From Lachnospiraceae bacterium (GTDB lineage: Bacteria; Bacillota; Clostridia; Lachnospirales; Lachnospiraceae), in assembly GCA_017621815.1 (NCBI GenBank), contig JAGASK010000003.1, positions 1-64,000 on the forward strand: a stretch of 64,000 bases of DNA. The letters run 5' to 3'. Of the stretch, positions 25,495 to 33,782 are shown one piece after another; the first letter of the stretch is position 1; every line of letters begins with the position of its first letter. The position numbers were made by a program, and so were the translations under genes. Below the pieces are notes generated by a model that saw nothing but the letters and a program-made list of their open reading frames with translations, searched no databases and had not been told where the DNA came from.

Positions 25495-26280
25495 ATGAAT
25501 ATTGACAAGTTTACAATCACATCCTACGACCAGATTACAGGTTTTGACAAAGCAACCGGGAGTCTTGACATGATTCTTGACGAGTTAAGTGATTTCACTT
25601 TATCTCATGAAGAAGAAAAATCAGATATTACCGGTAAAGGCGGAAGAACCATCGGTTCTCTGAAGAAAAATAAGAAAGTTACCGGTAAAGGCACTAACGG
25701 CATGCTTTCCGGCGGCGCTTTGGCTGCCATGCTTGGCTCCGATATTGAAGACGGAGAATTCAATATCAGATATACAGATTCCATCACAGTTAATGCTAAT
25801 ACGGGTACAACAACTGAAACAGCTGCAGGCACGGCGGGCAACGAAATCGGAACAATTTATATCAGAGATGAAAACAAAGCTTATATTTCCGGCGGAAAGA
25901 AATTAACACAGACAAGCGGCACACCTGCTGCTGGAGAATTCTCCTATGATCCGGCTACCAAAACAGTAACCTTCTTCGACGGAGAGGTTGCAGACGGTAC
26001 AGAAGTAATCGCTTTCTATGATGCTAAGGTTACCGGCAGAAAGATTTCCAATAACGCTGACAATTACAGCAAGACCTTACAGGTATTTGTTGATGTCACC
26101 TGCCAGGATGGCTGTGATAATCTGTTCCATGGCCAGTTCATTATTGACCGCGCTGACTTCAGCGGTACCTTTGACATCCAGGGAGGCACTGACCCTACAA
26201 CCCTTGGATTTGAGTTTACTTCTCTTCCCAATTTGTGCACAGGAAAGAGCGATCTGTTTGATTTTATACTTTTTGATTAA
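25495..26280 (+). CDS. Major tail tube protein
   Basis: A 261-residue beta-rich protein beginning MNIDKFTITSYDQITGFDKA. It has a central Gly/Ala/Thr-rich stretch and a C-terminal tube-like half (DNYSKTLQVFVDVTCQDGCD, then FHGQFIIDRADFSGTFDIQG). Position before a holin-like gene, small genes and the tape measure, together with the strong AGGAGG and no nearby sheath-sized gene, make it the structural tube subunit. The absence of a 350-500-residue sheath gene upstream argues for a flexible, non-contractile tail. Confidence 0.72.
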   Translation: MNIDKFTITSYDQITGFDKATGSLDMILDELSDFTLSHEEEKSDITGKGGRTIGSLKKNKKVTGKGTNGMLSGGALAAMLGSDIEDGEFNIRYTDSITVNANTGTTTETAAGTAGNEIGTIYIRDENKAYISGGKKLTQTSGTPAAGEFSYDPATKTVTFFDGEVADGTEVIAFYDAKVTGRKISNNADNYSKTLQVFVDVTCQDGCDNLFHGQFIIDRADFSGTFDIQGGTDPTTLGFEFTSLPNLCTGKSDLFDFILFD

Positions 26281-26282
26281 CA

Positions 26283-26459
26283 ATGACCATGGCAGAAAAG
26301 AAAAAAATCCCCTGCCGTGTATGCGGAAAACTTTTTGAACCATGCTCTTATTGCCAGTCTCACGCAGAAATATTCAGGTGGCGCAATTTTGCATGTTCAA
26401 GAACCTGTGCGGTGCAATATATCAATGATACTATTGCACACCGTGAAAAAAACGCATAA
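26283..26459 (+). CDS. Small Cys-rich (zinc-finger) protein, 58 residues
   Basis: A gene too short for simple ORF cut-offs, starting 2 bases after the tube stop: MTMAEKKKIPCRVCGKLFEP, then CSYC, a histidine, and RNFACSRTCAVQY. CxxC...CxxC...CxxxC suggests a bound zinc ion. It is translated by coupling to the tube gene. Comparable small treble-clef proteins occur between tube and tape-measure genes in clostridial phages; function unknown. Confidence 0.6.
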   Translation: MTMAEKKKIPCRVCGKLFEPCSYCQSHAEIFRWRNFACSRTCAVQYINDTIAHREKNA

Positions 26460-26484
26460 CGGATATTTGTATTGTAAACCTTAC

Positions 26485-26537
26485 GGGCTGAACGCTGATA
26501 CATAATATTTTGTACCAGCGTTCAGTCCTGTTTTTTA
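26485..26537 (+). terminator. Intrinsic terminator-like hairpin after the tube gene
   Basis: GGGCTGAACGCTG (26485-26497) pairs with CAGCGTTCAGTCC (26516-26528), 13 bp with one G.U, followed by TGTTTTTTAT. It is a classical intrinsic terminator shape. Placed after the most highly needed protein, it would lower expression of downstream genes relative to the tube, as often seen in tail operons. Confidence 0.7.
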
Positions 26538-26551
26538 TAACAGGAGGAAAC

Positions 26552-26956
26552 ATGGAATTATCAGAAACCTTAAACCATATTCTGTATATTGTTTTAACAG
26601 CTGTTTTACCTTTAATTGCCACATATACAGTTAATCTTATTAAAGCTAAAATTAAAGAAAGCAGCATTATTTCAGATACTATCAAAAATGATACTATGAA
26701 CCAACTTGTTACTGCCGCTTTGTCAGATGTGATGGATGCTGTTTTATATGTCAATCAGGTCTACACGGATTCCCTCAAGGCAAACGGAAGATTTGATGAA
26801 ATCTCCCAAAAAGAAGCCTTCAACCGCGCCTACGCAGAAGCCATGAACATGATTTCCGATAAAGCAAAGAAAGCCATTGAACAGCTTTATGGTTCTTTTG
26901 ACAAGTGGCTGCAGCTTAAAATCGAAGCTTCTGTAAACGCAGCCAAAAAGCTATAA
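26552..26956 (+). CDS. LLH-family phage holin
   Basis: A 134-residue protein. One N-terminal membrane helix (residues about 6-30), then a charged helical region with the family-typical ALSDVMDAVLYVNQVYTDSL and GRFDEISQKEAFNRAYAEAM and a final amphipathic helix. Members of the LLH holin family have this single-span layout and length. It would permeabilise the membrane so the lysin at 47367 can reach the wall. The ATG at 26552 has an ideal AGGAGG. Holin placed before the tape measure, far from the lysin, is unusual. Confidence 0.65.
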   Translation: MELSETLNHILYIVLTAVLPLIATYTVNLIKAKIKESSIISDTIKNDTMNQLVTAALSDVMDAVLYVNQVYTDSLKANGRFDEISQKEAFNRAYAEAMNMISDKAKKAIEQLYGSFDKWLQLKIEASVNAAKKL

Positions 26957-26980
26957 AATAAAGAAAGGTTACATTATGAA

Positions 26981-27523
26981 ATGAACGATTTCATTATAAA
27001 ATACCTAAATTTTCTAAGCCCGCAGATAATAATTGCCGCAATAATTATTATTTGCATTCTATGCCGGTATCTGTTTAAAAATCGTAATTCAATCAGTGAT
27101 TTCTTTAACTGTTTATATCATAAAAGAAAAAGTAAAGAAGAACTGCTGAAAATAATTTATGAAAATCAGGCATCCATAAAACAGCTTATGGAAAACAGAT
27201 TACATGACCGTGAACAATCCTTGTCAATTCAAAAAGAGCTTACCAGTTCCATATCTGCTATTTTCAAAAAAATAGATGAACTGCAGCAGAATACCGATAA
27301 AAGGTTTCAGGAAAATGAGAAGAAAACCAACAAGCGTATCCGCGCTGAATTAAAAGACAAAATCAGCCAGTCTTACAGATATTACCATTCCCTCGGCAAA
27401 ATCAATGACATGGAGCTGGAAGCCTTACAGGATTTAATCGAAGAATATGAAGAAGCAGAAGGCAAAAATTCCTTTGTACATTCCATAGTCCAGAAGGAAA
27501 TGTATACCTGGGATAAGGTATGA
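26981..27523 (+). CDS. Membrane-anchored coiled-coil protein of the tail locus
   Basis: A 180-residue protein with one membrane segment (about 12-30, very Ile-rich) followed by a long cytoplasmic coiled coil (about 50-135) and a soluble C-terminal tail (EALQDLIEEYEEAEG). Similar one-span coiled-coil proteins accompany LLH holins in Firmicutes phages and may be antiholin or pinholin partners; that is inference. Ribosome site AAAGAAAGG is about 12 nt upstream. Confidence 0.5.
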   Translation: MNDFIIKYLNFLSPQIIIAAIIIICILCRYLFKNRNSISDFFNCLYHKRKSKEELLKIIYENQASIKQLMENRLHDREQSLSIQKELTSSISAIFKKIDELQQNTDKRFQENEKKTNKRIRAELKDKISQSYRYYHSLGKINDMELEALQDLIEEYEEAEGKNSFVHSIVQKEMYTWDKV

Positions 27524-27555
27524 CCTTACTTTGTTAATAAGGAGAAATTGAAAAT

Positions 27556-27837
27556 ATGATAAAAAGAATGAAAGATTATTTTGCACAGAAAAAGGAAATA
27601 AGGACACTTGCTTTAGATACCCTGAAAAAGCTTAACCATACCGCTTCTGTCCTGTCCGGTTTATCCGATATGGCCGCAGCCGCAGCAGAAACCTTCAATA
27701 CCGACGACTTCAGCGGGCTCGTTGAAAACATAAATAAGCTTGCCAATGATCCTGAGCTGACTTCCGCATATTACAGCCAGGTCAGCAGACAGGCTCATGA
27801 AGAACGCATGGCTGAGCTTAACAATCGCCATTGCTAA
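27556..27837 (+). CDS. Small helical protein, 93 residues, upstream of the tape measure
   Basis: MIKRMKDYFAQKKEIRTLAL followed by alanine-rich amphipathic helices. No domain is recognised. AAGGAG lies 10 nt upstream of the ATG. Its place directly before the tape measure is the usual position of tail assembly chaperones, so it may belong to that functional class. Function unproven. Confidence 0.5.
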   Translation: MIKRMKDYFAQKKEIRTLALDTLKKLNHTASVLSGLSDMAAAAAETFNTDDFSGLVENINKLANDPELTSAYYSQVSRQAHEERMAELNNRHC

Positions 27838-27852
27838 GAAAGGACGGTGCTT

Positions 27853-29235
27853 ATGGCCGATAATAGTAAAAACACTTTATCCGAAGTGGACAGGGCTGCC
27901 TTCAAACAGCAGCTTGATGCCTGGAAACAGGTAAATTCCAAAGCAAAGCTATTCTTTACCCGGATAGATGCCATAGAAAAAAAGCTTGCACTTATTGATG
28001 ATGCCGGCAGCCTGGCCGAATTACAAAAGCAGTTCAGGGATATCAATGCCGCTGCCGCCTCCCTTGGCGTAACGGGCAAAAACCTGGGTGATATTTTTAC
28101 CTCCGGTGTCAGAAAGATGCTTGATTTCTTACACTCATCTGCCCTCGTAATGAGTTCCATGAAAAAGATGGCCACGGCAGTGTATGACATTGACACTGCC
28201 ATGACAGGCTTATACAAAACAACGGATGAAGCCGGTAATAAATTTAACCGTTTCCTGTCCTCAGCCAAAAAGGATGCAGAAGGCCTGGGGCTTTCCTTAT
28301 CAGGCTTTATTAACCGGACATCAGCCTGGTCAGGCCGGGGCTTTTCCCTTAAGGAAGCAGAAGAACTTGCCAGGGTCTCCTCCCTTTATTCCAATATCAG
28401 CGGCACAGGCTTTGAAACCGCCATGGCAGATATCTCCGCTGCCATGGATGCCTTTAACATTAAGGCTGACAGCTCCGTCAGCATTGTCGACAAGCTGGCT
28501 AGCTTAGGAAAGAAATACGGTGCATCAGCAGCCGAGATGGGGGCAGGGCTAAACAGTTCCGCTTCCGCCCTCGCCATGGCAGGTAACTCCATTGATGAAT
28601 CCCTCGCCCTGATCGCCGCCATGACGGAAATCACACATAATGCATCCGAAAGCGCCGATGCTTTACAAAACCTCAGCATGCGCATACGCGGCTGCAGTGG
28701 AGAAACAGGAAGCTGTGCAGATGGCGCTGCAGAACTTGCCAAAAAGCTTGCAGACTTCACCCGGACTTCTTCCACCCCAGGAGGAATCAGCTTATTTACG
28801 GATGATACGGGAGAAGACTTAAAATCCACCTACCAGTTATTACATGAAATATCAGGGGTATGGAAGGATTTATCGGAAAGCAGCCGCGCAGGGCTTCTTG
28901 AGGCATTAACAGGAAATCAGGACAACACTGCGCTTTCGCTCCTCCTTTCCGACATGGCCCTGGCTGAACGGGCTTTCAGTGAATCCCTCAATTCGGGCGG
29001 GTCTGCTTATAAAGCCCAGGAACAATGGCTGGGCTCACTGGAGGCAAAAACGGCGCAGTTTGAAGCCGCCTTCCAGTCCCTGTCAGCAACTCTGTTAAGC
29101 TCTGACCTGTTAAAGTTCCTTGTTGACCTTGGGACAGCCGGCATCAGCACAGCTGACAGCCTGGCAAAACTGTTAACTCCGCTGGGTACGCTTGCCGCTG
29201 TGGGCGGAGGTGTGCTTGGCTTTCAAAACGTGGAT
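27853..29235 (+). CDS. Tail tape measure protein, exon 1 (residues 1-461)
   Basis: This exon encodes the N-terminal 461 residues: a coiled helical region (1-80), then a TP901/PhageMin_Tail domain (about 95-340; SLSGFINRTSAW...GTGFETAMADISAAMDAF...AAEMGAGLNSSASALAMAG). ATG at 27853 was chosen over GTG at 27847. The unspliced frame runs 12 codons into the intron and stops at 29271. The predicted exon end after GTGGAT (29230-29235, ...GFQNVD) is a complete codon, so joining to 35413 restores one frame. The protein sets tail length. Confidence 0.82.
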
Positions 29236-29680
29236 TATCTTAAAACGCCAGTGTGTCCACTCCACATATAGTATGGTAACATAGAACAAGATATTTATTG
29301 TCGAGGATATGTGGCTTTCACGGTTTGTAACCTATCTTATAATAGGCAATGTTTTTACGTGATGTAAGTAAATGCCTGATACTGCGGGGACGGACTAAAC
29401 GCATATAAATACTACTCTATTTTTAAAGTCTTGGGATTAAATAGAGAACCTTGTGTGAAAGTAAGTAGGTATAGTAAAAAGTTTATATGTTAATGTAGTA
29501 TCCGCAATAAAGCCTAGTAAAGACAAAACAATCTAGGAATGTTCAACGAGTACAATGGGCAGCTGGATTTGTTAATTCAGCATGGGGTATTCTGGGCAAA
29601 AAAGAGTGTAACTACTCTCCTATTGCAACAGGAAATAAGTATAAATTTTATACATTTAACGTGGTGGTTGAATGTATGAT
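29236..29680 (+). ncRNA. Group I intron ribozyme core in the tape-measure gene
   Basis: All core helices can be paired by eye. P1: exon GTGGAT (29230-29235) with guide GTCCAC (29255-29260), U.G at the splice site. P2: 29262-29269 with 29307-29314. P3: TGCCT 29373-29377 with GGGCA 29557-29561. P4: TGCGGG 29383-29388 with TCCGCA 29501-29506. P5: CATATAAA 29402-29409 with 29482-29489. P6: CCTAG 29513-29517 with CTAGG 29533-29537. P7: GAGTA 29548-29552 with TACTC 29613-29617. P8: GCTGGA 29562-29567 with 29576-29581. An 11-bp P9-like hairpin is at 29650-29677. The order P3-P4-P5-P6-P7-P3'-P8-P7' is diagnostic. Self-splicing activity is inferred. Confidence 0.88.
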
Positions 29681-29755
29681 ATTTTTTCTCTTAATAATGT
29701 TTATAGAAAATGAAAATCACAATATAAAGTAATTGTTTTAAATTAATTTTATACA

Positions 29756-29788
29756 GTCCGTTTTATCGGACACTTCTTATGATATAAT
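29756..29788 (+). promoter_or_regulatory. Short hairpin and TATAAT box before the cargo genes
   Basis: GTCCG (29756-29760) and CGGAC (29767-29771) form a small stem, and TATAAT follows at 29783-29788, 24 bases upstream of the first cargo start codon. There is no strong -35. Together they may insulate cargo transcription from the tape-measure transcript. Confidence 0.4.
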
Positions 29789-29811
29789 ATCTTGCGTAGG
29801 AGGTGCTTAAA

Positions 29812-29997
29812 ATGGATTTTATGAGAACAGTTAAGTTACAGCCATTTGTAAAATATGTGGTGTTAAAAGTTGATATATTTGAAAGTGAAATTATTGATGA
29901 ACAGAACTTTGGAATGAATGAAGAATTTGCAATTATGCAATTTAAAAGGAAATATATGAGACGAGATGATTGTGTTATTGTGAAGATTGAGATGTAG
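29812..29997 (+). CDS. Hypothetical protein, 61 residues, first intron-borne gene
   Basis: MDFMRTVKLQPFVKYVVLKV followed by acidic then basic segments (QFKRKYMRRDDCVIVKIEM). No domain recognised. GGAGG lies 8 nt upstream of the ATG at 29812, supporting translation. It precedes the HD-domain gene by about 90 bp. AT-rich like the rest of the insert. Confidence 0.5.
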   Translation: MDFMRTVKLQPFVKYVVLKVDIFESEIIDEQNFGMNEEFAIMQFKRKYMRRDDCVIVKIEM

Positions 29998-30088
29998 TCG
30001 CATATTTGGTACTAGAATAAACGTTCTGATAGAAATTTGTCGATTTTTGGTTTATAATTATAGTATCAAAAACAGGGAGCAGTTTCTT

Positions 30089-32035
30089 ATGTTAGATTTG
30101 AATAAAAATCAGCAGATGACAGATATCATTCATGGTACTATACATTATAGCGGGATCGAACATGCTGTTATCAGCACCCCTATATTCAATAGACTTCATA
30201 GGGTGCTACAAAGTTCTCTTGTCTTTTTAACTTATCCATCTAATAAAGTAAAACGCTTTGAGCATTCTATGGGTGTCATGGATATTGCTGGAAAAATATT
30301 TTTTAATAGTTTTTGTAACGCTTCAAACGATGTTACTCAATCATTTATGAATGATGTATCTGCCGAACTGATAAATTGGAGAAATAATATTAATTTTGAG
30401 AAGTACTCTTTTGTTAAAAAAGGGATAAGAACACAATATAAAGGCAAAGAAATTTTTAATGTTCATGTGCCAAACAATAACTTTTATAATCAATACTGTC
30501 CTAATAACTTGGATAAAGATTATAAGTTTCAATATTATGTTGTTTTTCAGGGCGTTCGTCTTGCTGGTTTATTACATGATGTAGGACATTTGCCTTATAG
30601 CCATATTTTAGAACATGCATTAAAAAAGATGTATCATGCTATTAATGAAGAAGAAAACCATACAGATATTGAATTAGAATTTTTACATATAATGAACCGG
30701 TTCGTAGAAGGTGAAGACGAAATTCATGAAGAAATCGGGAAATTACTTGTTAATAATATAAGAGATAGTATTGTTCAGGATATTAATATTAGTTCAAAAC
30801 CTGAAATTTATTTTTTTCTTGCGACATTTGATTTCGCAGAACGTATAATTTGTTCTACACCTTCAGATAATACAATATATTCAGATCTACATTTAATTAC
30901 TGCTGGCGTCTTGGATGCTGATCGCTTAGATTATTGTACTAGAGACGCATATTGCTCTGGTACTAATAAAGCTATTTTTTTATATAATAGGTTGTTAACC
31001 ACTTATACTCTCACACAAATAAATGAAAGTGGTATTAATAAATACTTTTTTTGTCCTTCTGTAAAATCAAAGAATATGATTGAAGAATTATTAAGAAGAA
31101 GGGCTGATATATTTTCCGAAATTAATTACCATCATAGAGTTCATAAACATGAGATACTTCTTGAAGAAGTTATTAGCTCACTTGGTATTGAAGAACTAAA
31201 AACTCAGGATACTATTAATGATTTAGAGTATTCTCTTCCACTAAATATAAGTAGTATATGGAAACTAATATCTAAATTAGATTCTAAAAATGATTGGCCA
31301 GAATATCAGATTATTCAATTAGATGATAGTTGGCTTGATACTCTCTTAAAATGCAAATTTTTTGAAAAATATCAAGACACCTATTTATCTTCAGAAATAA
31401 ATGGCAACGACATATTGTGGAATAGGTTTGATGAATTAATCTCTGCAACCAAAAGATACCATTCCTTTTTTAAGCTTACAACCGATTTCAGAAAATTTGA
31501 CAGATTATTTTTTAATGATTTTAAAGCTATAGAAGGTAATTTTGAAATATATTCTGTATTTTTGTCAGATAAGATTACAAAAGCGAAATCATATAATGAT
31601 TTTTTTAATGATAATTTAAGTTTTGTTTTTAATTATTGTTTTGAAAAATTATTTTCATCAAAACAGCTAAAAGATAATTTTATGATAAATTTTGAAAATA
31701 ATATTAACAAAGCAGTAAAAGAATCCGATCTTAATATAGAAGATTGTTTATTGAGATCATGTATGTTTAGTTTTGGTTATCAAACTGCGAAAACTCCTCT
31801 TTATTTACTTGATAGAGAAGATACGCCAGTGAAAATAGAGCAGATTTCAACACAATTACAAACATTTCAAAGTGAAAGATCAATATCTCCTATCTTTCAT
31901 TTATATTATCTGCCCCATTATGATACTCGTTCTAATACGTTTACTGGTATTGATTTTGAAAACTTTATGGAAGTTTTGTCAACAACGGCAGTAACTACCA
32001 TGTTAGAAACCGCTAAACTATTAAAAATTCTATAA
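30089..32035 (+). CDS. HD-superfamily phosphohydrolase (dNTPase/SAMHD1-like, COG1078 type)
   Basis: A 648-residue protein. The N-terminal signature (PIFNRLHRVLQ followed by RFEHSMGVMDIAG, His59) and the metal site LLHDVGHLPYSH (His163-Asp164, His167) with the distal aspartates of GVLDADRLDY (Asp276, Asp278, Asp281) are all present. Enzymes of this family hydrolyse dNTPs to nucleosides. The C-terminal 350 residues have no recognised domain. Start at 30089 has GGGAG upstream; TATAAT at 30053-30058. dGTPase-like enzymes deplete dNTPs in antiphage defence, so a defence role is plausible but unproven. It carries no nuclease motif that would explain homing. Confidence 0.8.
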   Translation: MLDLNKNQQMTDIIHGTIHYSGIEHAVISTPIFNRLHRVLQSSLVFLTYPSNKVKRFEHSMGVMDIAGKIFFNSFCNASNDVTQSFMNDVSAELINWRNNINFEKYSFVKKGIRTQYKGKEIFNVHVPNNNFYNQYCPNNLDKDYKFQYYVVFQGVRLAGLLHDVGHLPYSHILEHALKKMYHAINEEENHTDIELEFLHIMNRFVEGEDEIHEEIGKLLVNNIRDSIVQDINISSKPEIYFFLATFDFAERIICSTPSDNTIYSDLHLITAGVLDADRLDYCTRDAYCSGTNKAIFLYNRLLTTYTLTQINESGINKYFFCPSVKSKNMIEELLRRRADIFSEINYHHRVHKHEILLEEVISSLGIEELKTQDTINDLEYSLPLNISSIWKLISKLDSKNDWPEYQIIQLDDSWLDTLLKCKFFEKYQDTYLSSEINGNDILWNRFDELISATKRYHSFFKLTTDFRKFDRLFFNDFKAIEGNFEIYSVFLSDKITKAKSYNDFFNDNLSFVFNYCFEKLFSSKQLKDNFMINFENNINKAVKESDLNIEDCLLRSCMFSFGYQTAKTPLYLLDREDTPVKIEQISTQLQTFQSERSISPIFHLYYLPHYDTRSNTFTGIDFENFMEVLSTTAVTTMLETAKLLKIL

Positions 32036-32123
32036 GTGTATCAGCAATAACATAACAATTCTTGCAATTTTTTGAATATTATGTTACTATAAACATTGTC
32101 TTCTATTAAAAAGGAGTGATTCC

Positions 32124-32351
32124 ATGATGAATGCATTAAAAAACAAAGAAATAGTTATTTGCAATATTATTTTATCTATGGATCGACCATTTAAAATTTC
32201 TCAATTATTTGATGAAATGGCTGGAAAGGGTATAAATGATCGAGATAAAATTCTTGAAGTACTCGATCAATTATGTGACTCTGGTATAATACGATACTCA
32301 GAAGTAGAAGATGACCAATGGGCTTATAAAAATACTTTGCAATTAGTATAA
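32124..32351 (+). CDS. Winged-helix-like small protein, 75 residues
   Basis: The helical pattern MNALKNKEIVICNIILSM - FKISQLFDEMAGKG - DRDKILEVLDQLCDSGIIRY - a beta hairpin with W (EVEDDQWAYKN) fits a winged-helix fold. AAGGAG lies before the ATG. It follows the HD gene by 88 bp and is closed by a terminator, so the two may form a unit in which this protein regulates or partners the HD enzyme. Confidence 0.6.
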   Translation: MMNALKNKEIVICNIILSMDRPFKISQLFDEMAGKGINDRDKILEVLDQLCDSGIIRYSEVEDDQWAYKNTLQLV

Positions 32352-32431
32352 TAAAAATTGAATATGGAGCATAAAATTTTAAGAGGGTGTTGCAAAATCA
32401 TTAAATTATATGATTGAGCGATACCCTCGCT

Positions 32432-32557
32432 CTATATGTGCAAGCATCCAGAAAGAATCTTTTGATTCTCTCCGGATTTTTTGTGTGCTTTAATAAAAGC
32501 TGCCGCTATTGTGGCACCTACTCCTATTAATGCTACTATTATTTCTTCATTTTTCAT
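32432..32557 (-). CDS. Tiny membrane peptide, 41 residues (antisense to terminator)
   Basis: On the minus strand ATG at 32557 (AGAGGGG 8-9 nt upstream) opens MKNEEIIVALIGVGATIAAA followed by FIKAHKKSG, one membrane helix with a basic tail. It resembles the many short 'E-I-I-V-A-L-I-G' membrane peptides of Firmicutes, whose roles include toxins and membrane-anchored regulators. It overlaps the plus-strand terminator, so the coding call is uncertain. Confidence 0.4.
   Translation of the reverse strand: MKNEEIIVALIGVGATIAAAFIKAHKKSGENQKILSGCLHI
32446..32484 (+). terminator. Intrinsic terminator after the HD / winged-helix genes
   Basis: ATCC (32446-32449) and GAATC (32455-32459) pair with GATTC (32464-32468) and GGAT (32474-32477), followed by TTTTTTGTG. 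A bulged but convincing intrinsic terminator. Confidence 0.65.
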
Positions 32558-32787
32558 TGGTGTTTCCCCTCTCGCAATCGATTGTTGTATATTATTATTA
32601 ATTTTATCATTACCTTAATAGTTAAGACAATGCCGTAACCAAATGTCTAAGTATCTTTTTATTACATATAAATGTGTCATTTATTACAAGTTCAAAAAAT
32701 ATTTTTATTATTAGTGTATAATATATATAATTTTACATATTGTAGAATAATATAAAATACTTTCATTTTACAGGGGAACGAACTATA

Positions 32788-33087
32788 ATGTTTGAAATTA
32801 CCTTTGAAAAACAATTAGAGAAAACGCTAAAAATTAGCAGCCAATATACCATTGAACGCGAAAAATTAAAAAAGAAGTTTTGTGATAAATATGATAATAT
32901 TTCTATAATGACCTTACTAAATTCATTAGCCCAGAAAGGGCATCCATCAGAAAAGGAATTCGCAGCCAAATTCAAAGAACATTATGAAAGTGACAACTAT
33001 TCTGAACAAGAAATTTCCGAATTTACTAGATTGTTTATCAAATATAAAAAAGAAGTAATTGACAATTTAGAAACAAACGGAGAATAA
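32788..33087 (+). CDS. Hypothetical protein, 99 residues (first of a four-gene cluster)
   Basis: A highly charged helical protein (FEKQLEKTLKISSQYTIERE onward, with a C-terminal helix EFTRLFIKYKKEVIDNLE). AGGGGAACG precedes the ATG. The next gene starts 4 bases after its stop, so it opens a tight operon of four small genes that ends in a membrane protein. No family recognised. Confidence 0.55.
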   Translation: MFEITFEKQLEKTLKISSQYTIEREKLKKKFCDKYDNISIMTLLNSLAQKGHPSEKEFAAKFKEHYESDNYSEQEISEFTRLFIKYKKEVIDNLETNGE

Positions 33088-33090
33088 ACA

Positions 33091-33321
33091 ATGTTTTCAT
33101 ACATATTTAATAATAACAAAAAAATTGACAAAAAATATTTATTAAACAATCTTATTAGTACCTTCGATACTGAACTAATAGATAACACGGACACAAATAT
33201 TGTTTTAGGAAATTCTAAAATGCTTATTGATGTAAGTAGAAAATATATAAGTATTTTACTTTTTGACGATACCATTAATATAGCAAAAATAAAAGACTAT
33301 CTTATGGAGAACCAAATATGA
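33091..33321 (+). CDS. Hypothetical protein, 76 residues
   Basis: Mixed alpha/beta protein (KKYLLNNLISTFDTELIDN, then KMLIDVSRKYISILLFDD). Unrecognised. Overlaps the next gene by 4 bp (ATGA), so co-translated. Its size and position recall small immunity or adaptor proteins, but there is no motif evidence. Confidence 0.5.
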   Translation: MFSYIFNNNKKIDKKYLLNNLISTFDTELIDNTDTNIVLGNSKMLIDVSRKYISILLFDDTINIAKIKDYLMENQI

Positions 33322-33782
33322 AAAATTTACAAAAAAATCTTCAATTATTATTTAGTAATTATGGTACTATTGAAATCCTAGAAGAAGATGAAAAAATAAT
33401 ACTTTATAAGTTCTCATGTGATACCAGTAAATTATTTGAAAAAAATAGCATACTTTCTTGTTTGGGAATATTAAATTTTGCATTATTAGTTAAATCCGGA
33501 ACAACAGAATGTTTTATTTATTGTTTTAGAATTGGTGAAGACAAAGCATCTGGAAATGATATTTTAGAACTTATAAATCATATAAATAGTTCTCTTGAAT
33601 ATGGAAAATATATATTAGATTCAGAAGGTGACATAAATTGGGAATATAAATTTGATATAGAACATATTTCTAAAGAAGATATATATGATATTTTGAAAGT
33701 GTTTATAACTAGTTTACTAACTTTTTCTGTACATAAAAATGAATTAATACGAAAAAGGAAACAAAAAGAAATAAATGAATAG
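33318..33782 (+). CDS. Hypothetical protein, 154 residues (YbjN/chaperone-like fold possible)
   Basis: An alpha-beta-alpha pattern (LQKNLQLLFSNYGTIEIL / KIILYKFSCDT / ILNFALLVKSGTTECFIYCF / ILELINHINSSLEYGKYIL) resembles YbjN/type-III chaperone-like folds; similarity is visual only. It overlaps its neighbours on both sides (4 and 8 bp). Role unknown; it may bind the adjacent proteins. Confidence 0.5.
   Translation: MKNLQKNLQLLFSNYGTIEILEEDEKIILYKFSCDTSKLFEKNSILSCLGILNFALLVKSGTTECFIYCFRIGEDKASGNDILELINHINSSLEYGKYILDSEGDINWEYKFDIEHISKEDIYDILKVFITSLLTFSVHKNELIRKRKQKEINE

Larger units (their letters stand above)
32352..32787. other. Gap between two cargo units
   Basis: This 436-bp stretch holds a terminator (32446-32484), a possible minus-strand membrane peptide (32432-32557) and an AT-rich promoter region. 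A TATAAT-like box lies near 32717-32722, about 65 bases before the start of the next cargo gene. Nothing else is visible. Confidence 0.5.

Noticed and set aside
24237..26280. Contractile (R-type) tail with sheath
   Set aside because: No 350-500-residue sheath-like gene near the tube gene, and no gpJ/W-like baseplate wedge genes; the layout is siphophage-like.
32432..32557. Known type I toxin-antitoxin pair
   Set aside because: Only the peptide is visible; no recognisable antisense RNA promoter arrangement could be established.
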